A stretch of 64,000 nucleotides of DNA from Corallococcus coralloides DSM 2259 (GTDB lineage Bacteria; Myxococcota; Myxococcia; Myxococcales; Myxococcaceae): NCBI RefSeq assembly GCF_000255295.1, contig NC_017030.1, positions 2,976,001 to 3,040,000 on the forward strand, given 5' to 3'. The notes under the pieces are model-generated. The model did not search any database, was not told where the DNA came from, and saw only the letters and a list, made by a program, of their open reading frames with translations. The first letter of the stretch is position 1; every line of letters begins with the position of its first letter. Below, in pieces: positions 25,489-34,620 of this stretch. The position numbers and the translations under genes are program-made.

Positions 25489-26433
25489 ATGCTCCAGTTC
25501 AACGACTTCCAGCGCACCCTTTCCCAGCCGGCCATCTGCCGCGGCGTGGGGCTCCACTCCGGGTTGCCCGTGACGCTGACCCTGAAGCCCGCGCCCGCGG
25601 GGCATGGCATCGTCTTCGTCCGCACGGACCTGGCGCGCCCGGTGAGCATCCCCGCGCTGGCGGAGTACGTGGTGGACACGTCGCTGGCCACCACCCTGGG
25701 CCGGGACGGCGTGAAGGTGGGCACGGTGGAGCACCTGATGTCCGCGCTGGCGGCGCTGGGCATCGACAACGTGCGCGCGGAGCTGGACGGGCCGGAAGTG
25801 CCCATCATGGACGGCAGCGCCGCTCCCTTCACGCACGCCATCATGGAGGCCGGGTCGCACGAGCTGGACGCGCCGCGCGAGTACCTGGTCATCAAGAAGA
25901 GCGTGGCGGTGACGGACGGCGACAAGCAGGCCTCGCTCACCCCCGCCCGGCGCTTCCGCATCAGCTGCACCATCGACTTCGAGCACCCCGTCATCCAGGG
26001 CCAGTCCTTCGACGTGGACGTGAACGACCGGGGCTTCTCGCGTGAAATCTCGCGCGCCCGCACGTTCGGCTTCCTGCGCGACGTGGAGAAGCTCAAGACG
26101 CTGGGCCTGGCGCGCGGTGGTTCGCTGGAGAACGCGGTCGTCGTGGACGAGGCCGCCATCCTCAACCCGGACGGCCTGCGCTTCCCGGACGAGTTCGTGC
26201 GCCACAAGATTCTGGACGCCATTGGCGACGTGTCGCTCTTTGGCCGGCCTGTCATTGGCCACATGACGGCGTTCAAGACGGGCCACGCGCTCAATCACAA
26301 GCTCGTGCGCAAGGTGTTGGCGGACCCCTCCAGCTTCGACATCGTCACCGCGCGCCGCCGGGACGTGGAGGGGCGTGAGCCGGGCCGTGCAAGCCTCGCC
26401 GGCGCGTTGGAGCTGGAGCCCCTGGTCGCCTGA
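25489..26433 (+). CDS. lpxC: LpxC, UDP-3-O-acyl-N-acetylglucosamine deacetylase
   Basis: 314-residue zinc amidase catalysing the committed step of lipid A synthesis. Zinc ligands are visible in GTVEHLMSALAALGIDN (His) and RHKILDAIGDVSLFG (His and Asp), with PIMDGSAAPF in between. Start ATG 25489 (MLQFNDFQRTL), with GAGG about ten bases upstream; the frame extends to 25390 without conservation. Followed by a perfect nine-base-pair hairpin just after the stop. Confidence 0.94.
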   Translation: MLQFNDFQRTLSQPAICRGVGLHSGLPVTLTLKPAPAGHGIVFVRTDLARPVSIPALAEYVVDTSLATTLGRDGVKVGTVEHLMSALAALGIDNVRAELDGPEVPIMDGSAAPFTHAIMEAGSHELDAPREYLVIKKSVAVTDGDKQASLTPARRFRISCTIDFEHPVIQGQSFDVDVNDRGFSREISRARTFGFLRDVEKLKTLGLARGGSLENAVVVDEAAILNPDGLRFPDEFVRHKILDAIGDVSLFGRPVIGHMTAFKTGHALNHKLVRKVLADPSSFDIVTARRRDVEGREPGRASLAGALELEPLVA

Positions 26434-26439
26434 ACGCCA

Positions 26440-26461
26440 GACTGGCAATTCCTTGCCAGTC
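26440..26461 (+). terminator. Hairpin after lpxC
   Basis: GACTGGCAA-TTCC-TTGCCAGTC forms a perfect nine-pair stem with a four-base loop, six bases after the lpxC stop. There is no T tract, so it may stop transcription weakly or protect the 3' end. The next start codon is 28 bases away. Confidence 0.6.
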
Positions 26462-26489
26462 CCGGGGACCTCTATTAAGTCGGCGGGCT

Positions 26490-27584
26490 ATGTCCATGCG
26501 CTCTACTCGCATCGCCCTGGCCGCCCTCCTCGCGGCATCCCTCACCGCCGGCTGCAACAAGGAGAAGGCGCCGGCCAATGCCCAGGCGCCCGCCGCGCAG
26601 GCCCAGGCCGCCAACGCCGCCGAGCCGGCGCCGGACACCGTGGTGGCCACCTACGGCAACAACGAGAAGGTCACCTTCGGTGAGCTCAACGAGCGCATCA
26701 AGGAGCCGCTGGCGAACCTGGACAAGCAGAAGTTCCAGCTGCGCAAGCGCGGCCTGGAAGGGCTCGTCACGGAGCGCCTGGTGAAGGCCGAGGCCACCAA
26801 GCGCGGCATCACCGAGGACCAGCTGCTCAAGGCGGAGATCGACGACAAGATCCCCGCGCCGCCGGAAGAGAAGATCAAGGAGGTCTTCGAGGGCGCCAAG
26901 GGTCAGCTGCCCCCGGGCGCGACCTACGAGCAGATGAAGCCGCAGATCGTGGACTTCCTGTCCGGCCAGCAGAAGCAGGAGGCGGCCCAGAAGTTCTTCG
27001 ACTCGCTCCGCGCGGGCGCCAACGTGAAGTACGAGCTGCCCGAGCCCCCGCGCCCGCCCGCGGAGCGCAAGCAGGTGGCCGCCACGGGCCCGTCCAAGGG
27101 TCCTGAGAGCGCGCCGGTCACCATCGTGGAGTTCAGCGACTTCCAGTGCCCGTTCTGCAGCCGCGCCATCGGCACGGTGGACGAGGTGACGAAGCTCTAC
27201 GGCGACAAGGTGCGCCTGGTGTTCCGCCAGTTCCCCCTGGACTTCCACCAGCAGGCGCAGAAGGCCGCCGAGGCCTCGCTGTGCGCGAACGAGCAGGGCA
27301 AGTTCTGGGAGATGCACGACAAGCTCTTCGCCAACCAGAAGGCGCTGGGCGTGGATGACCTGAAGAAGTACGCGGGCGAGCTGAAGCTGGACACGGCCAA
27401 GTTCAACACCTGCCTCGACTCCGGCGCGACGGCCGCGACGGTGAAGGCGGACATGGCGGACGGCTCCAAGGTGGGCGTCAGCGGCACGCCGGCGTTCTTC
27501 ATCAACGGCATCATGCTGTCCGGCGCGCAGCCCCTGGACGAGTTCAAGAGCGTCATCGACGCGGAGCTGAAGGGCGCGAAGTAG
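26490..27584 (+). CDS. DsbA-like thioredoxin-fold lipoprotein with SurA-like N domain
   Basis: 364 residues. Lipoprotein signal MSMRSTRIALAALLAASLTAGC (C22) followed by an alanine/proline linker. Residues 50-185 form a helical region like the N-terminal chaperone part of SurA/parvulin-type proteins (GELNERIKEPLAN, GLVTERLVKAEATKRG). The C-terminal DsbA-type domain carries CPFC (C220, C223) and the cis-proline motif GVSGTPAFFING. Expected role: a lipid-anchored periplasmic thiol oxidoreductase or isomerase that also binds unfolded proteins. Confidence 0.85.
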   Translation: MSMRSTRIALAALLAASLTAGCNKEKAPANAQAPAAQAQAANAAEPAPDTVVATYGNNEKVTFGELNERIKEPLANLDKQKFQLRKRGLEGLVTERLVKAEATKRGITEDQLLKAEIDDKIPAPPEEKIKEVFEGAKGQLPPGATYEQMKPQIVDFLSGQQKQEAAQKFFDSLRAGANVKYELPEPPRPPAERKQVAATGPSKGPESAPVTIVEFSDFQCPFCSRAIGTVDEVTKLYGDKVRLVFRQFPLDFHQQAQKAAEASLCANEQGKFWEMHDKLFANQKALGVDDLKKYAGELKLDTAKFNTCLDSGATAATVKADMADGSKVGVSGTPAFFINGIMLSGAQPLDEFKSVIDAELKGAK

Positions 27585-27612
27585 TCCGGCGATACCTGCA
27601 GGGAGGGATGCG

Positions 27613-28851
27613 GTGGCGTCCAAACCCAGGGCCACGCCCCGCGTGAGCGGTGAGGCGGCTTCGCTCGAACTGGAGCGGCCGCTCGCCGCTGTCGTCTCTC
27701 CCACCCGGCCCCTTTCGGCGCACTTCCTGGCGCCGGAGGGGCTGGTGCTCCTCCCGGAGTCCCACGGCTCCGCCGGCTTCTTCGCCGGCAGCCTGGGCAC
27801 GCTCTCGGTCGAGGAGGTCTTCGCCCAGATTCTCTCGGGCATCCGCACCGGCCAGCTCGTCGTGCAGCACGGCGGTGTGCGCCGCACGGTGGCCTTCCGC
27901 GACGGGCAGGTGGTGTTCGCCACCTCCAGCGAGCGCTGGGAGCGCCTGGGCGCGGTGATGGTGCGGCTGGGGCTCCTGACGGAAGCGCGGCTCACCCAGG
28001 CGCTGGCGCAGGTGACGCCCGCGCGCCGCATCGGCCAGGTGCTCACGTCGCAGGGCATCGTCTCCGAGGCCAGCCTCTACAGCGCCATGACGTTCGTGGT
28101 GCGCGAGGTGGTGCTCAACCTCTTCGAGATGGTGGAGGGCAGCTTCCTCTTCCTGGAGGCGAAGTCCCCCGCCGTGGACGCGGTGAAGCTGCCGGAGCGC
28201 ACGCGCGACCTGGTGCTCACCGGCATCAAGCGCGCGGAGGAGACGGGCCGCCTGCGCCGCCGCTTCCCGGACGACATGCGCGTGACGCCCGGCCCCCAGG
28301 GCGCGCTGCCCGGCGAGGAGGCCCTGTTCGCGAAGCTGGGCGAGGGCACGACGCTGGGCGCGCTCCGGGCGGTCTACGCGGGCAGCCAGTACGCCTTCTA
28401 CAGCGGCGTGGAGGAGGCGGTGCGCGGCGGCCACCTGGCCGTCCAGGCCGCGGAGCCGGCTCCGGCCCCGGGCCCCGCGGTGGAGGGCATGGCCTGGGAG
28501 CTGCTGTCCGCGGAGGAGCGCTACAACCTCCTCCTGTCGCTGGTGCACCGCGCGCTGCGCGAGGCGGGCCGCGACGTGGACCTCTTGCGCGGCTTCGTGG
28601 AGTCGCCTCCGCCGGGCCTGGAGGAGGCCTACCACGGCGTCACGCTGGGGCCGGACGGGCGGGTGGACGTGGCCCGGCTGCGCGCCAACGTGTCCACCAG
28701 CGGCGGCGAGGCCGTGGGCCGGGCCATGGCGCTGGAGGCGCTGGACGCGTTCGTGTCCTACGCGCTGTTCTCCGCCCGCAACGTGCTGCCGGCGGACGTG
28801 GCCGAGCGGCTGGCCAACACCTACCGCACCCTCCAGGGCGGCCTGTCGTAG
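27613..28851 (+). CDS. DUF4388 (PATAN)-domain regulator
   Basis: 412 residues from GTG 27613, with GGGAGG just upstream. The N-terminal part (about 55-150) is a DUF4388 domain (GTLSVEEVFAQILSGIRTGQL, VRRTVAFRDGQVVFATS). A second module resembles the GspE/PilB N-terminal type (GLLTEARLTQALAQ, IGQVLTSQGIVSEASLYSAM). The C-terminal ~100 residues are helical, like DnaJ-less cytosolic linkers. No enzymatic motif is visible. Such proteins are frequent in myxobacteria and are linked to polarity and motility signalling, but no specific role is shown here. Confidence 0.75.
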   Translation: MASKPRATPRVSGEAASLELERPLAAVVSPTRPLSAHFLAPEGLVLLPESHGSAGFFAGSLGTLSVEEVFAQILSGIRTGQLVVQHGGVRRTVAFRDGQVVFATSSERWERLGAVMVRLGLLTEARLTQALAQVTPARRIGQVLTSQGIVSEASLYSAMTFVVREVVLNLFEMVEGSFLFLEAKSPAVDAVKLPERTRDLVLTGIKRAEETGRLRRRFPDDMRVTPGPQGALPGEEALFAKLGEGTTLGALRAVYAGSQYAFYSGVEEAVRGGHLAVQAAEPAPAPGPAVEGMAWELLSAEERYNLLLSLVHRALREAGRDVDLLRGFVESPPPGLEEAYHGVTLGPDGRVDVARLRANVSTSGGEAVGRAMALEALDAFVSYALFSARNVLPADVAERLANTYRTLQGGLS

Positions 28852-28976
28852 GGCCGGTACCTCCGGGAAGTTTCCACCGTCTGACAGCACACACCGCCCC
28901 CGTGTGCCCCTGGCGGGCCCGGAGGTGGGTGTCCACGTTCCTCCCCACGGCTGGTGGCTGGCGGGGGACGAGCGAC

Positions 28977-29594
28977 ATGGGCGCGATGCGGATGTTGGGT
29001 TGGGGTGTGCTTCTGCTGAGCACTGCGTGTGGCGCGTCCCGGACGGCGGTGACGAAGGCGGAGCCCGGCACGGGCGGTTCCGGAATGGTGTCGGATGAGG
29101 CCGCTGTCGCGTCCACCACGCGGCGCTACGTGGACGAGGACCTGGGCTTCGAAATCATCCGGCCCACGGCGGAGTGGCAGCTGGATGAGACGAACGAGCG
29201 CACCCCGGAGGGGCTGGCGATTCCCGTCATCCTGCGCCACCGCGTGACGGGCGCGCAGGTGGTGCTGCAGGTGGCGCCCGGCGTGGCCACGCCCGTGCAG
29301 TTCGCGGAGCGGCTGACGCAGGGGCTGCGCCAGCAGCCGGGCTTCACCACCACGGATCCGCAGCCCATCGCGCTGTCGGACAACGCCGTGGGGTTCGACT
29401 TCCAGGTGGGGGAGGGCGTGCGCGGCAAGGTGGCCGTGCGCGAGGGCAACTCCGGCCGCGTGCTGATGATGCTGGCCACCTGGCCCACGGAGGCCACCGC
29501 CGGCATCACGGAGAGCGTGGACGCCCTGATGGCGGGCGTCCGTCCGCTGCCGGAGCCGAGCGTGGCGGTGCGTTCAACGCCCCGCACGCCCTGA
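28977..29594 (+). CDS. Hypothetical lipoprotein, 205 aa
   Basis: ATG 28977 (or 28986) gives a lipoprotein signal, MGAMRMLGWGVLLLSTACG (lipobox STAC). The mature domain is a compact alpha/beta fold (YVDEDLGFEIIRP...W, RHRVTGAQVVLQVAPG, FAERLTQGLRQQPGF), resembling the small fold of PsbP/MOG1-like proteins that measure stress-response or photosystem partners. The match is only by eye. It is monocistronic, convergent with the aminopeptidase gene. Confidence 0.7.
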   Translation: MGAMRMLGWGVLLLSTACGASRTAVTKAEPGTGGSGMVSDEAAVASTTRRYVDEDLGFEIIRPTAEWQLDETNERTPEGLAIPVILRHRVTGAQVVLQVAPGVATPVQFAERLTQGLRQQPGFTTTDPQPIALSDNAVGFDFQVGEGVRGKVAVREGNSGRVLMMLATWPTEATAGITESVDALMAGVRPLPEPSVAVRSTPRTP

Positions 29595-29672
29595 TTCAAA
29601 AGGCCCCGGGCCCCACGCGATGGGTGCGTGGGGGCCGAGGCCTTCAAGACAACACGTCGACTGCCCGCGGGA

Positions 29673-31292
29673 CTACGCGCGGGCCGGCTTGCCCTTGGCG
29701 GCCTTCGGGGCCTTGGCGGCCTTCGGGGCCTTCGCGGGAGCCTCGGCCTTGGTGGGCTCCGGCTGCGAGGCCACTTCCGCGGCCTTGCGGCGCACCAGCT
29801 CCACCAGCGTGCGCGCGCCCACGCCCGTGCCGCCCTTGTTGAGGTAGCCGCGCTCCTTGGGGCTGTTGGACGGACCGGCGATATCCAGGTGCACCCAGGG
29901 CGTGTCGCCCACGAACTCCTTGAGGAAGAGGGCCGCGTTGATGGCGCCGCCCCAGCGCTCGCCGGAGTTCTTCATGTCCGCCACTTCGGAGCGCAGCGCG
30001 TCCTTCTGCAGGTCGCTGACGGGCAGGCGCCACATCTCCTCGCCCGCGGCGCGCGCGGCGGCGAGCACGCTGTTCACCGCGTCGTCGTCGTCGCCGAAGG
30101 CGCCCACGATGTAGCTGCCCAGCGCCACCATGCACGCGCCCGTGAGCGTCGCCAGGTCGATGATGGCGGACGGCTCGTGCTCGCCGGCCCAGGTGAGCAT
30201 GTCACCCAGCACCAGGCGGCCCTCCGCGTCCGTGTTGGTGATCTCCACCGTCTTGCCGGAGCGCGCGGTGAGGATGTCACCGGGCTTGTACGCCGTGCCG
30301 GACGGCATGTTCTCGCACGCGCCGATGAAGGCGTGCACGGGGAAGGGCGGCTTCACCACGGAGCCGATGACCTTCATCGCCGCCAGCACCGCGGCGGACC
30401 CGGCCATGTCCGTCTTCATCTCCACCATGCCCTCGGTGGGCTTGAGCGACAGGCCGCCCGAGTCGAAGGTGATGGCCTTGCCCACCAGCGCCAGCGGGGC
30501 GCGCTTCGCGTCCTTCGCGTTCTTCGGCGTGTAGACCAGGTGGATGAGCCGCGGCTCCTGCACGCTGCCGGCGGTGACGCCCAGGAACATGCCCATGTTC
30601 AGGCGCTCAATCTCCTTGCGCCCGCCAATCTCCGCGGTGAGCCCGCCCTCCTTGGCGGCCTGCTGCGCGGCCTGCGCCAGCTTCGTGGGCGTCACCACGT
30701 TGGGGGGCTCGTTGACCAGGTCGCGCGCCCAGTTGACGGCCTCCGCCAGCTTCAGGCCCAGGGTCAGCGCGTCGTCCAGCGCGCGCGACTTCTCCGTGCC
30801 CTCCGGCAGCGACAGCGTGGCGCGGGTCAGCTTGGGGCTGCCCTTGTCCTCGCGCGCGGCGGACTTGTACTTGTCGAAGCGGTAGACGCCCAGCTCCAGG
30901 CCCTCCACCACCGCGCGCACGGCCAGCGCCGCGTCGTCCGTGGCGGGCACGCGGAAGCCGATGGCGGTCGCCTTCAGCCGCTGCGCCGTCTTCGCCGCGC
31001 GGCCCGCGGCCAGCCGCAGCACCTCCGGCTGGAAGCGCGCGCGGTTGCCCAGGCCCAGCAAGAGGACGCGGTCCGCGCCCAGCTTCCCCAGGGTGTGCAC
31101 CAGGAAGGACTGGTCCACCTTGCCCTTGAAGCCCTCCTGGGTGGCGGCGGCGCGCAGCTTGCCGTCCAGCGCGGAATCCGCGGCCGTCAGCGGCGCGGGG
31201 GCGGAATCACCCAGCTCGCCCTCGAAGAGGGGGATGACGAGCAGCTCACCGCTCACCGGCGCGGCTTCACCGGAGACGAGACTGAATTGCAT
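29673..31292 (-). CDS. pepA: Leucyl aminopeptidase (M17) with basic tail
   Basis: 539 residues from ATG 31292, with AGGAG about 12 bases upstream. The M17 signature NTDAEGRLVLGDML is intact, along with GKAITFDSGGLSLKP, which supplies the zinc-binding Lys and Asp. It removes N-terminal amino acids from peptides; hexameric PepA proteins may also bind DNA. An unusual C-terminal extension after the catalytic domain consists of AKAPKAAK-type repeats (about 25 residues, positively charged), resembling histone H1-like tails and possibly promoting nucleic-acid binding. Confidence 0.92.
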   Translation of the reverse strand: MQFSLVSGEAAPVSGELLVIPLFEGELGDSAPAPLTAADSALDGKLRAAATQEGFKGKVDQSFLVHTLGKLGADRVLLLGLGNRARFQPEVLRLAAGRAAKTAQRLKATAIGFRVPATDDAALAVRAVVEGLELGVYRFDKYKSAAREDKGSPKLTRATLSLPEGTEKSRALDDALTLGLKLAEAVNWARDLVNEPPNVVTPTKLAQAAQQAAKEGGLTAEIGGRKEIERLNMGMFLGVTAGSVQEPRLIHLVYTPKNAKDAKRAPLALVGKAITFDSGGLSLKPTEGMVEMKTDMAGSAAVLAAMKVIGSVVKPPFPVHAFIGACENMPSGTAYKPGDILTARSGKTVEITNTDAEGRLVLGDMLTWAGEHEPSAIIDLATLTGACMVALGSYIVGAFGDDDDAVNSVLAAARAAGEEMWRLPVSDLQKDALRSEVADMKNSGERWGGAINAALFLKEFVGDTPWVHLDIAGPSNSPKERGYLNKGGTGVGARTLVELVRRKAAEVASQPEPTKAEAPAKAPKAAKAPKAAKGKPARA

Positions 31293-31430
31293 GGCGACTT
31301 GGACTCCTGGACAGAGGGAGGGGGTGATCCGAGGGGCGCGACTGTAGACGCGCCGCGTGTTGCTCGCAAAGCGCTGGTTGCCACTCGGGCATTGCAATGC
31401 CCCGGCGCGCTGGATAGCTGTGCACTCCCA

Positions 31431-32327
31431 ATGCCCACCCTGCTGCTGCATCTGACGGCCATCGAACGGTTGGCCGCCCATCCGGACGGCCTCCCCGCCG
31501 ACTGGGTGCGCGCCTTGTCCGAGGACCTGCCGTACGCGCGCTTCGGCGCGGCGCTGCCGGACCTGCCGCTGTGCGCCGGCGTGCGCGGGGGCCTGGGCGT
31601 GATGATGCAGCCGGAGGCCGGCTGGCCCCTCTTCGCGCGGCTGTACCATGAGCGCGCCCCGGTGGGCCTGGGCCTGAAGATGGCGGAGCTCGTCGCCTCG
31701 GGCGCCCTCGTGGGCACGGAGGCGGGCCTGGCCATCCTCGCGGGGTACTTCACGCACCTGAGCCTGGACCGGCGCCTCCACCCGCTGGTGGACCAGCTGG
31801 TGCTGCGCCACCGCCGCAAGGGCGAGCGGGCCTGGGACGCACGGCGTCAGGTGGAGTGGGCCCAGACGCTCTTCTTCCTGCGCCAGCAGGACGGCACGGA
31901 TGGCGTGGGCACCGCCCGCATCCGCGAGAAGTTCCAGGTGGTGAAGAGCTCCGGCATCCCGCTGCGAGGCATTGGCCGGGGCATCTACGAGCTGGTGCGC
32001 CTGGCGTCGCAGGACCGCGTGGGACAGGCCCCCACCAAGGCGGAGCTGGATGGCTGGGTGCGCGGGCTCTACGTCTCCGGGCTCTTCCTCTCCAGTCCGC
32101 TCGGCCGCATGCGGGCCCTTCCGGCGTACTCACAGCTCTCCTTCCAGGAGCTGTACCGCAATGATCACTTTGACTTCGCGGTGGAGCTGGACGCCGCGCT
32201 GGAAGTGACGCGCGGACTGATTCGCAGACTGCACGGCTACATGACGCGCGGCACCTACACGCCGCGTACGCGCGCGCGCTTCCTGGAGGAGTTTCCAGAG
32301 GGAACGCTGGGCGCCACCGCCGCGTAG
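31431..32327 (+). CDS. Zinc-dependent phospholipase C-like protein
   Basis: 298 residues. The N-terminus (MPTLLLHLTAIERLAAHP) and the YFTHLSLDRRLHPLVDQLV block show the pattern of spaced histidines and aspartates seen in the zinc-dependent phospholipase C (S1/P1 nuclease-like) superfamily. There is no signal peptide, so it is probably cytoplasmic. It is divergent from pepA with a 138-base shared region. Substrate is unknown; the family call is by motif only. Confidence 0.6.
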   Translation: MPTLLLHLTAIERLAAHPDGLPADWVRALSEDLPYARFGAALPDLPLCAGVRGGLGVMMQPEAGWPLFARLYHERAPVGLGLKMAELVASGALVGTEAGLAILAGYFTHLSLDRRLHPLVDQLVLRHRRKGERAWDARRQVEWAQTLFFLRQQDGTDGVGTARIREKFQVVKSSGIPLRGIGRGIYELVRLASQDRVGQAPTKAELDGWVRGLYVSGLFLSSPLGRMRALPAYSQLSFQELYRNDHFDFAVELDAALEVTRGLIRRLHGYMTRGTYTPRTRARFLEEFPEGTLGATAA

Positions 32328-32455
32328 TGAACGGATCCACACGGCCCGCGTCCCGGTGCCGTGTTCGCGTGCAGGGCATCCGACCGATCGAGCAGGTTGC
32401 CCTCGGGGATGTGGCGCTATCCGAAGCGGGGAGTGCCTCCTATCCTCGATAGGGA

Positions 32456-33238
32456 ATGACGGTCTTGCTCCTCATGGCGGCGGGTGTGTTGGCGGGTGGG
32501 TTGGGGGCGCTCCTGGGCATCGGGGGCGGCATCGTCCTGGTGCCGGTGCTGGTGTTGGGATTCGGAATCCCGCTCGAGCAGGCCGTCCCCGCGAGCCTGA
32601 TGTGCGTGGTGGCCAACTCCTGCGCCGCCGCCGCCAGCTACGTGGAGAACAAGCTGAGTGACCTGCGGCTGGGGCTCACCCTGGAGCTGGCCACGGTGAT
32701 GGGCGCCATCGTCGGCGGGCTGGTGGCGGCCTTCGTCGCGGAGGCGATGGTGGCAGTGGTGTTCGGCCTCTTCACGCTCTTCGTCGCGCTGCAGATGCTG
32801 CTCATGCGCCGTCCCGTCGTGGAGCCGGCGACGGCGGCCAACTACGAGCCCGGCAACTACCCGCTGGGCATCTCCGGTTCCTTCGTGGCGGGCGGGCTGT
32901 CCGCGCTCCTGGGCGTGGGCGGTGGCCCGCTGAAGGTGCCGCTGATGACCTACGGCATGCGCGTGCCCTTCAAGGTCGCCAGCGCCACCAGCAACCTGAT
33001 GGTGGGCGTCACCGGCGCCGCCAGCGTCGCAGCCTACGCGTGGCGCGGCCAATTGAATCTCGGGCTCGTGGCGCCGTTGGTCGTAGGGGTGCTGGCTGGC
33101 GCGTCCGTGGGCAGCAAGCTGATGCTGAGGACCCCGACCGCGGTGCTCAAGAAGCTCTTCGCGGCGGTCCTGTTGATTGTGGCCGGACAGATGTTGTGGA
33201 AGGGAGGGGAGGGGCTGTGGCCGAGCGTATGGAAATGA
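32456..33238 (+). CDS. TSUP (TauE/SafE) family membrane transporter
   Basis: 260-residue inner-membrane protein with about eight hydrophobic segments. The two TSUP repeats carry the Gly-rich signatures GGLGALLGIGGGIVLVPVL (near 15-33) and GGLSALLGVGGGPLKVPLM (near 147-165). TSUP proteins move sulfite, organosulfonates or other sulfur anions and their substrate is hard to predict. It overlaps the start of a DUF1634 gene, a recurrent pairing. Confidence 0.88.
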   Translation: MTVLLLMAAGVLAGGLGALLGIGGGIVLVPVLVLGFGIPLEQAVPASLMCVVANSCAAAASYVENKLSDLRLGLTLELATVMGAIVGGLVAAFVAEAMVAVVFGLFTLFVALQMLLMRRPVVEPATAANYEPGNYPLGISGSFVAGGLSALLGVGGGPLKVPLMTYGMRVPFKVASATSNLMVGVTGAASVAAYAWRGQLNLGLVAPLVVGVLAGASVGSKLMLRTPTAVLKKLFAAVLLIVAGQMLWKGGEGLWPSVWK

Positions 33239-33714
33239 GTGAAACGGAGCCTGAACTACCCGGTGTCCATCCGTCGATGATGGTTCCGGAGGCAGGACCC
33301 CCACGTCGCAACGCGCAGGCGACGTCGGTGGCGTTGGATGGGGAGTTCCACGAGGAGCTCCCGCAGGAACCCATCACCCAGCCGGAGGTGCTCCCTCGTG
33401 AGCGCCGGGGGGCCCGGAGGCTCGCCGCCGGGGAACGATGGATTGCCCGAATGCTGCGCACCGGGGCCATCACCAGTGGCTGCATGTTCGTCACGTCGCT
33501 CGCGCTGGAGTTATTGCCACGCGACGAGTCCGTGCACGTGGCCATCGACCTGTTGCGCAAGGGCGCGGCGTCCATGCTGCTGGTGACGCCGGTGGCGCGG
33601 CTGGCGATGGCGGGAACGCTGCTGGGCCTGCGCGGCGAGTGGCGTTACGCCGCCATCGCCGCGGGTGTCATCGGGTTGCTCGCGCTGGCGGTGGGCGCGG
33701 GCTTCCAGGCCTGA
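33217..33714 (+). CDS. DUF1634 membrane protein
   Basis: 165 residues from GTG 33217, which follows the run GGGGAGGGG closely; ATG 33229 and ATG 33235 are in-frame alternatives. It overlaps the TSUP gene by up to 22 bases. About 75 polar N-terminal residues are followed by three transmembrane segments matching DUF1634 (RMLRTGAITSGCMFVTSLAL, ASMLLVTPVARLAMAGTLLG and a C-terminal helix). DUF1634 partners of TSUP transporters are thought to act as accessory subunits. Confidence 0.8.
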   Translation: MAERMEMSETEPELPGVHPSMMVPEAGPPRRNAQATSVALDGEFHEELPQEPITQPEVLPRERRGARRLAAGERWIARMLRTGAITSGCMFVTSLALELLPRDESVHVAIDLLRKGAASMLLVTPVARLAMAGTLLGLRGEWRYAAIAAGVIGLLALAVGAGFQA

Positions 33715-33749
33715 ACCGGGGCCAGACGCAGTGAAGACCGCGCGCGGGG

Positions 33750-34619
33750 CTACACGCCGCGCGCGGCGAAGTGCGCGAGGACGTTCTTCACCTTCGCCAC
33801 TTCATCGTGCTGCTTCAGGTCCTCGTACATGGGCAGCACGGCCTCGAACTGCTCGCGGGCCGCGGCGTAGTCCTGGAGGTAGTAGCAGGACAGCCCCAGG
33901 TCCCAGCGCGCGCGGGCCTCGTAGACGTGGTCGTGCAGCTCTCCGTACACGTCCACCGCGCGCAGCAGGTGCGGCCGCGCGTTGTCGTGGTGGCCCAGCA
34001 GGCCCTCGGACTCCCCCAACAGCAGGTGCCCCAGCGCGAGCGCCTCCGGATCCTCGCCCTGCTCCAGGAGCGGCACGGCCTCCAGGAAGCGCTTCCTGGC
34101 GGGCTCGTACTCGCCCTTGGCCATGCGCAGATCGCCAATGTCCAGCAGCAGCCGCGCGATGCGCTCGTTGTTGCGCGTCTGGCGGTAGAGGATGAGCGCC
34201 TCCTGGTACTTCTCCTCGGCGCCGTCGGCCTCGCCCATGGCGCGCAGGGACTCGCCGATGCAGGCGCGGGTGAGCGCCTCGCCCTCGCGGTCGCGCGCCT
34301 CGTTGAAGAGCAGGGCGGCGGTGGCCATGTGCTCGATGGCGCCCTTGTGATCCTCGAAGTGGGCCTTCACCACGCCCAGGCCGAAGAGCGCCTGCGCCTG
34401 GCCGGGCTTGTTGCCCGCGGTCTTGAAGAAGCCGAAGGCCTCTTCATAGTGCTCGCGGCTCGCCGCGTGGTCCTCCAGCATCCCGTACAGCTCCGCCAGC
34501 GCCACCAGCCCCTGGCCCACCTCGGAGGGTGAGCCGGTGATGCGCAGCGGGGCGAGCGCGTTCTTCTGCTTCTGGATGGCGTCGGTGATGTGGGCGCGTT
34601 CGTTGTCGGACGGGTGCAT
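33750..34619 (-). CDS. TPR-repeat protein
   Basis: 289 residues from ATG 34619, one base after the stop of the upstream regulator gene, so the pair is translationally coupled. Six tetratricopeptide-type repeats cover most of the length (for example GQAQALFGLGVVKAHFEDHK and GEALTRACIGESLRAMGEAD). No catalytic motif is seen. It is likely a protein-interaction partner of the acyl-responsive regulator. Confidence 0.85.
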   Translation of the reverse strand: MHPSDNERAHITDAIQKQKNALAPLRITGSPSEVGQGLVALAELYGMLEDHAASREHYEEAFGFFKTAGNKPGQAQALFGLGVVKAHFEDHKGAIEHMATAALLFNEARDREGEALTRACIGESLRAMGEADGAEEKYQEALILYRQTRNNERIARLLLDIGDLRMAKGEYEPARKRFLEAVPLLEQGEDPEALALGHLLLGESEGLLGHHDNARPHLLRAVDVYGELHDHVYEARARWDLGLSCYYLQDYAAAREQFEAVLPMYEDLKQHDEVAKVKNVLAHFAARGV

Positions 34620-34620
34620 G

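Noticed and set aside
29693-29760. Regular GGCCTTCGGGGCCTTGGC repeats that might suggest a CRISPR or satellite
   Set aside because: They encode the Lys/Ala/Pro tail of pepA; there are no spacers and the period is coding.
29628-31430. Long 5' extension of the phospholipase C-like frame over pepA
   Set aside because: The extension is antisense to pepA; the real start is ATG 31431, where the family-like sequence begins.
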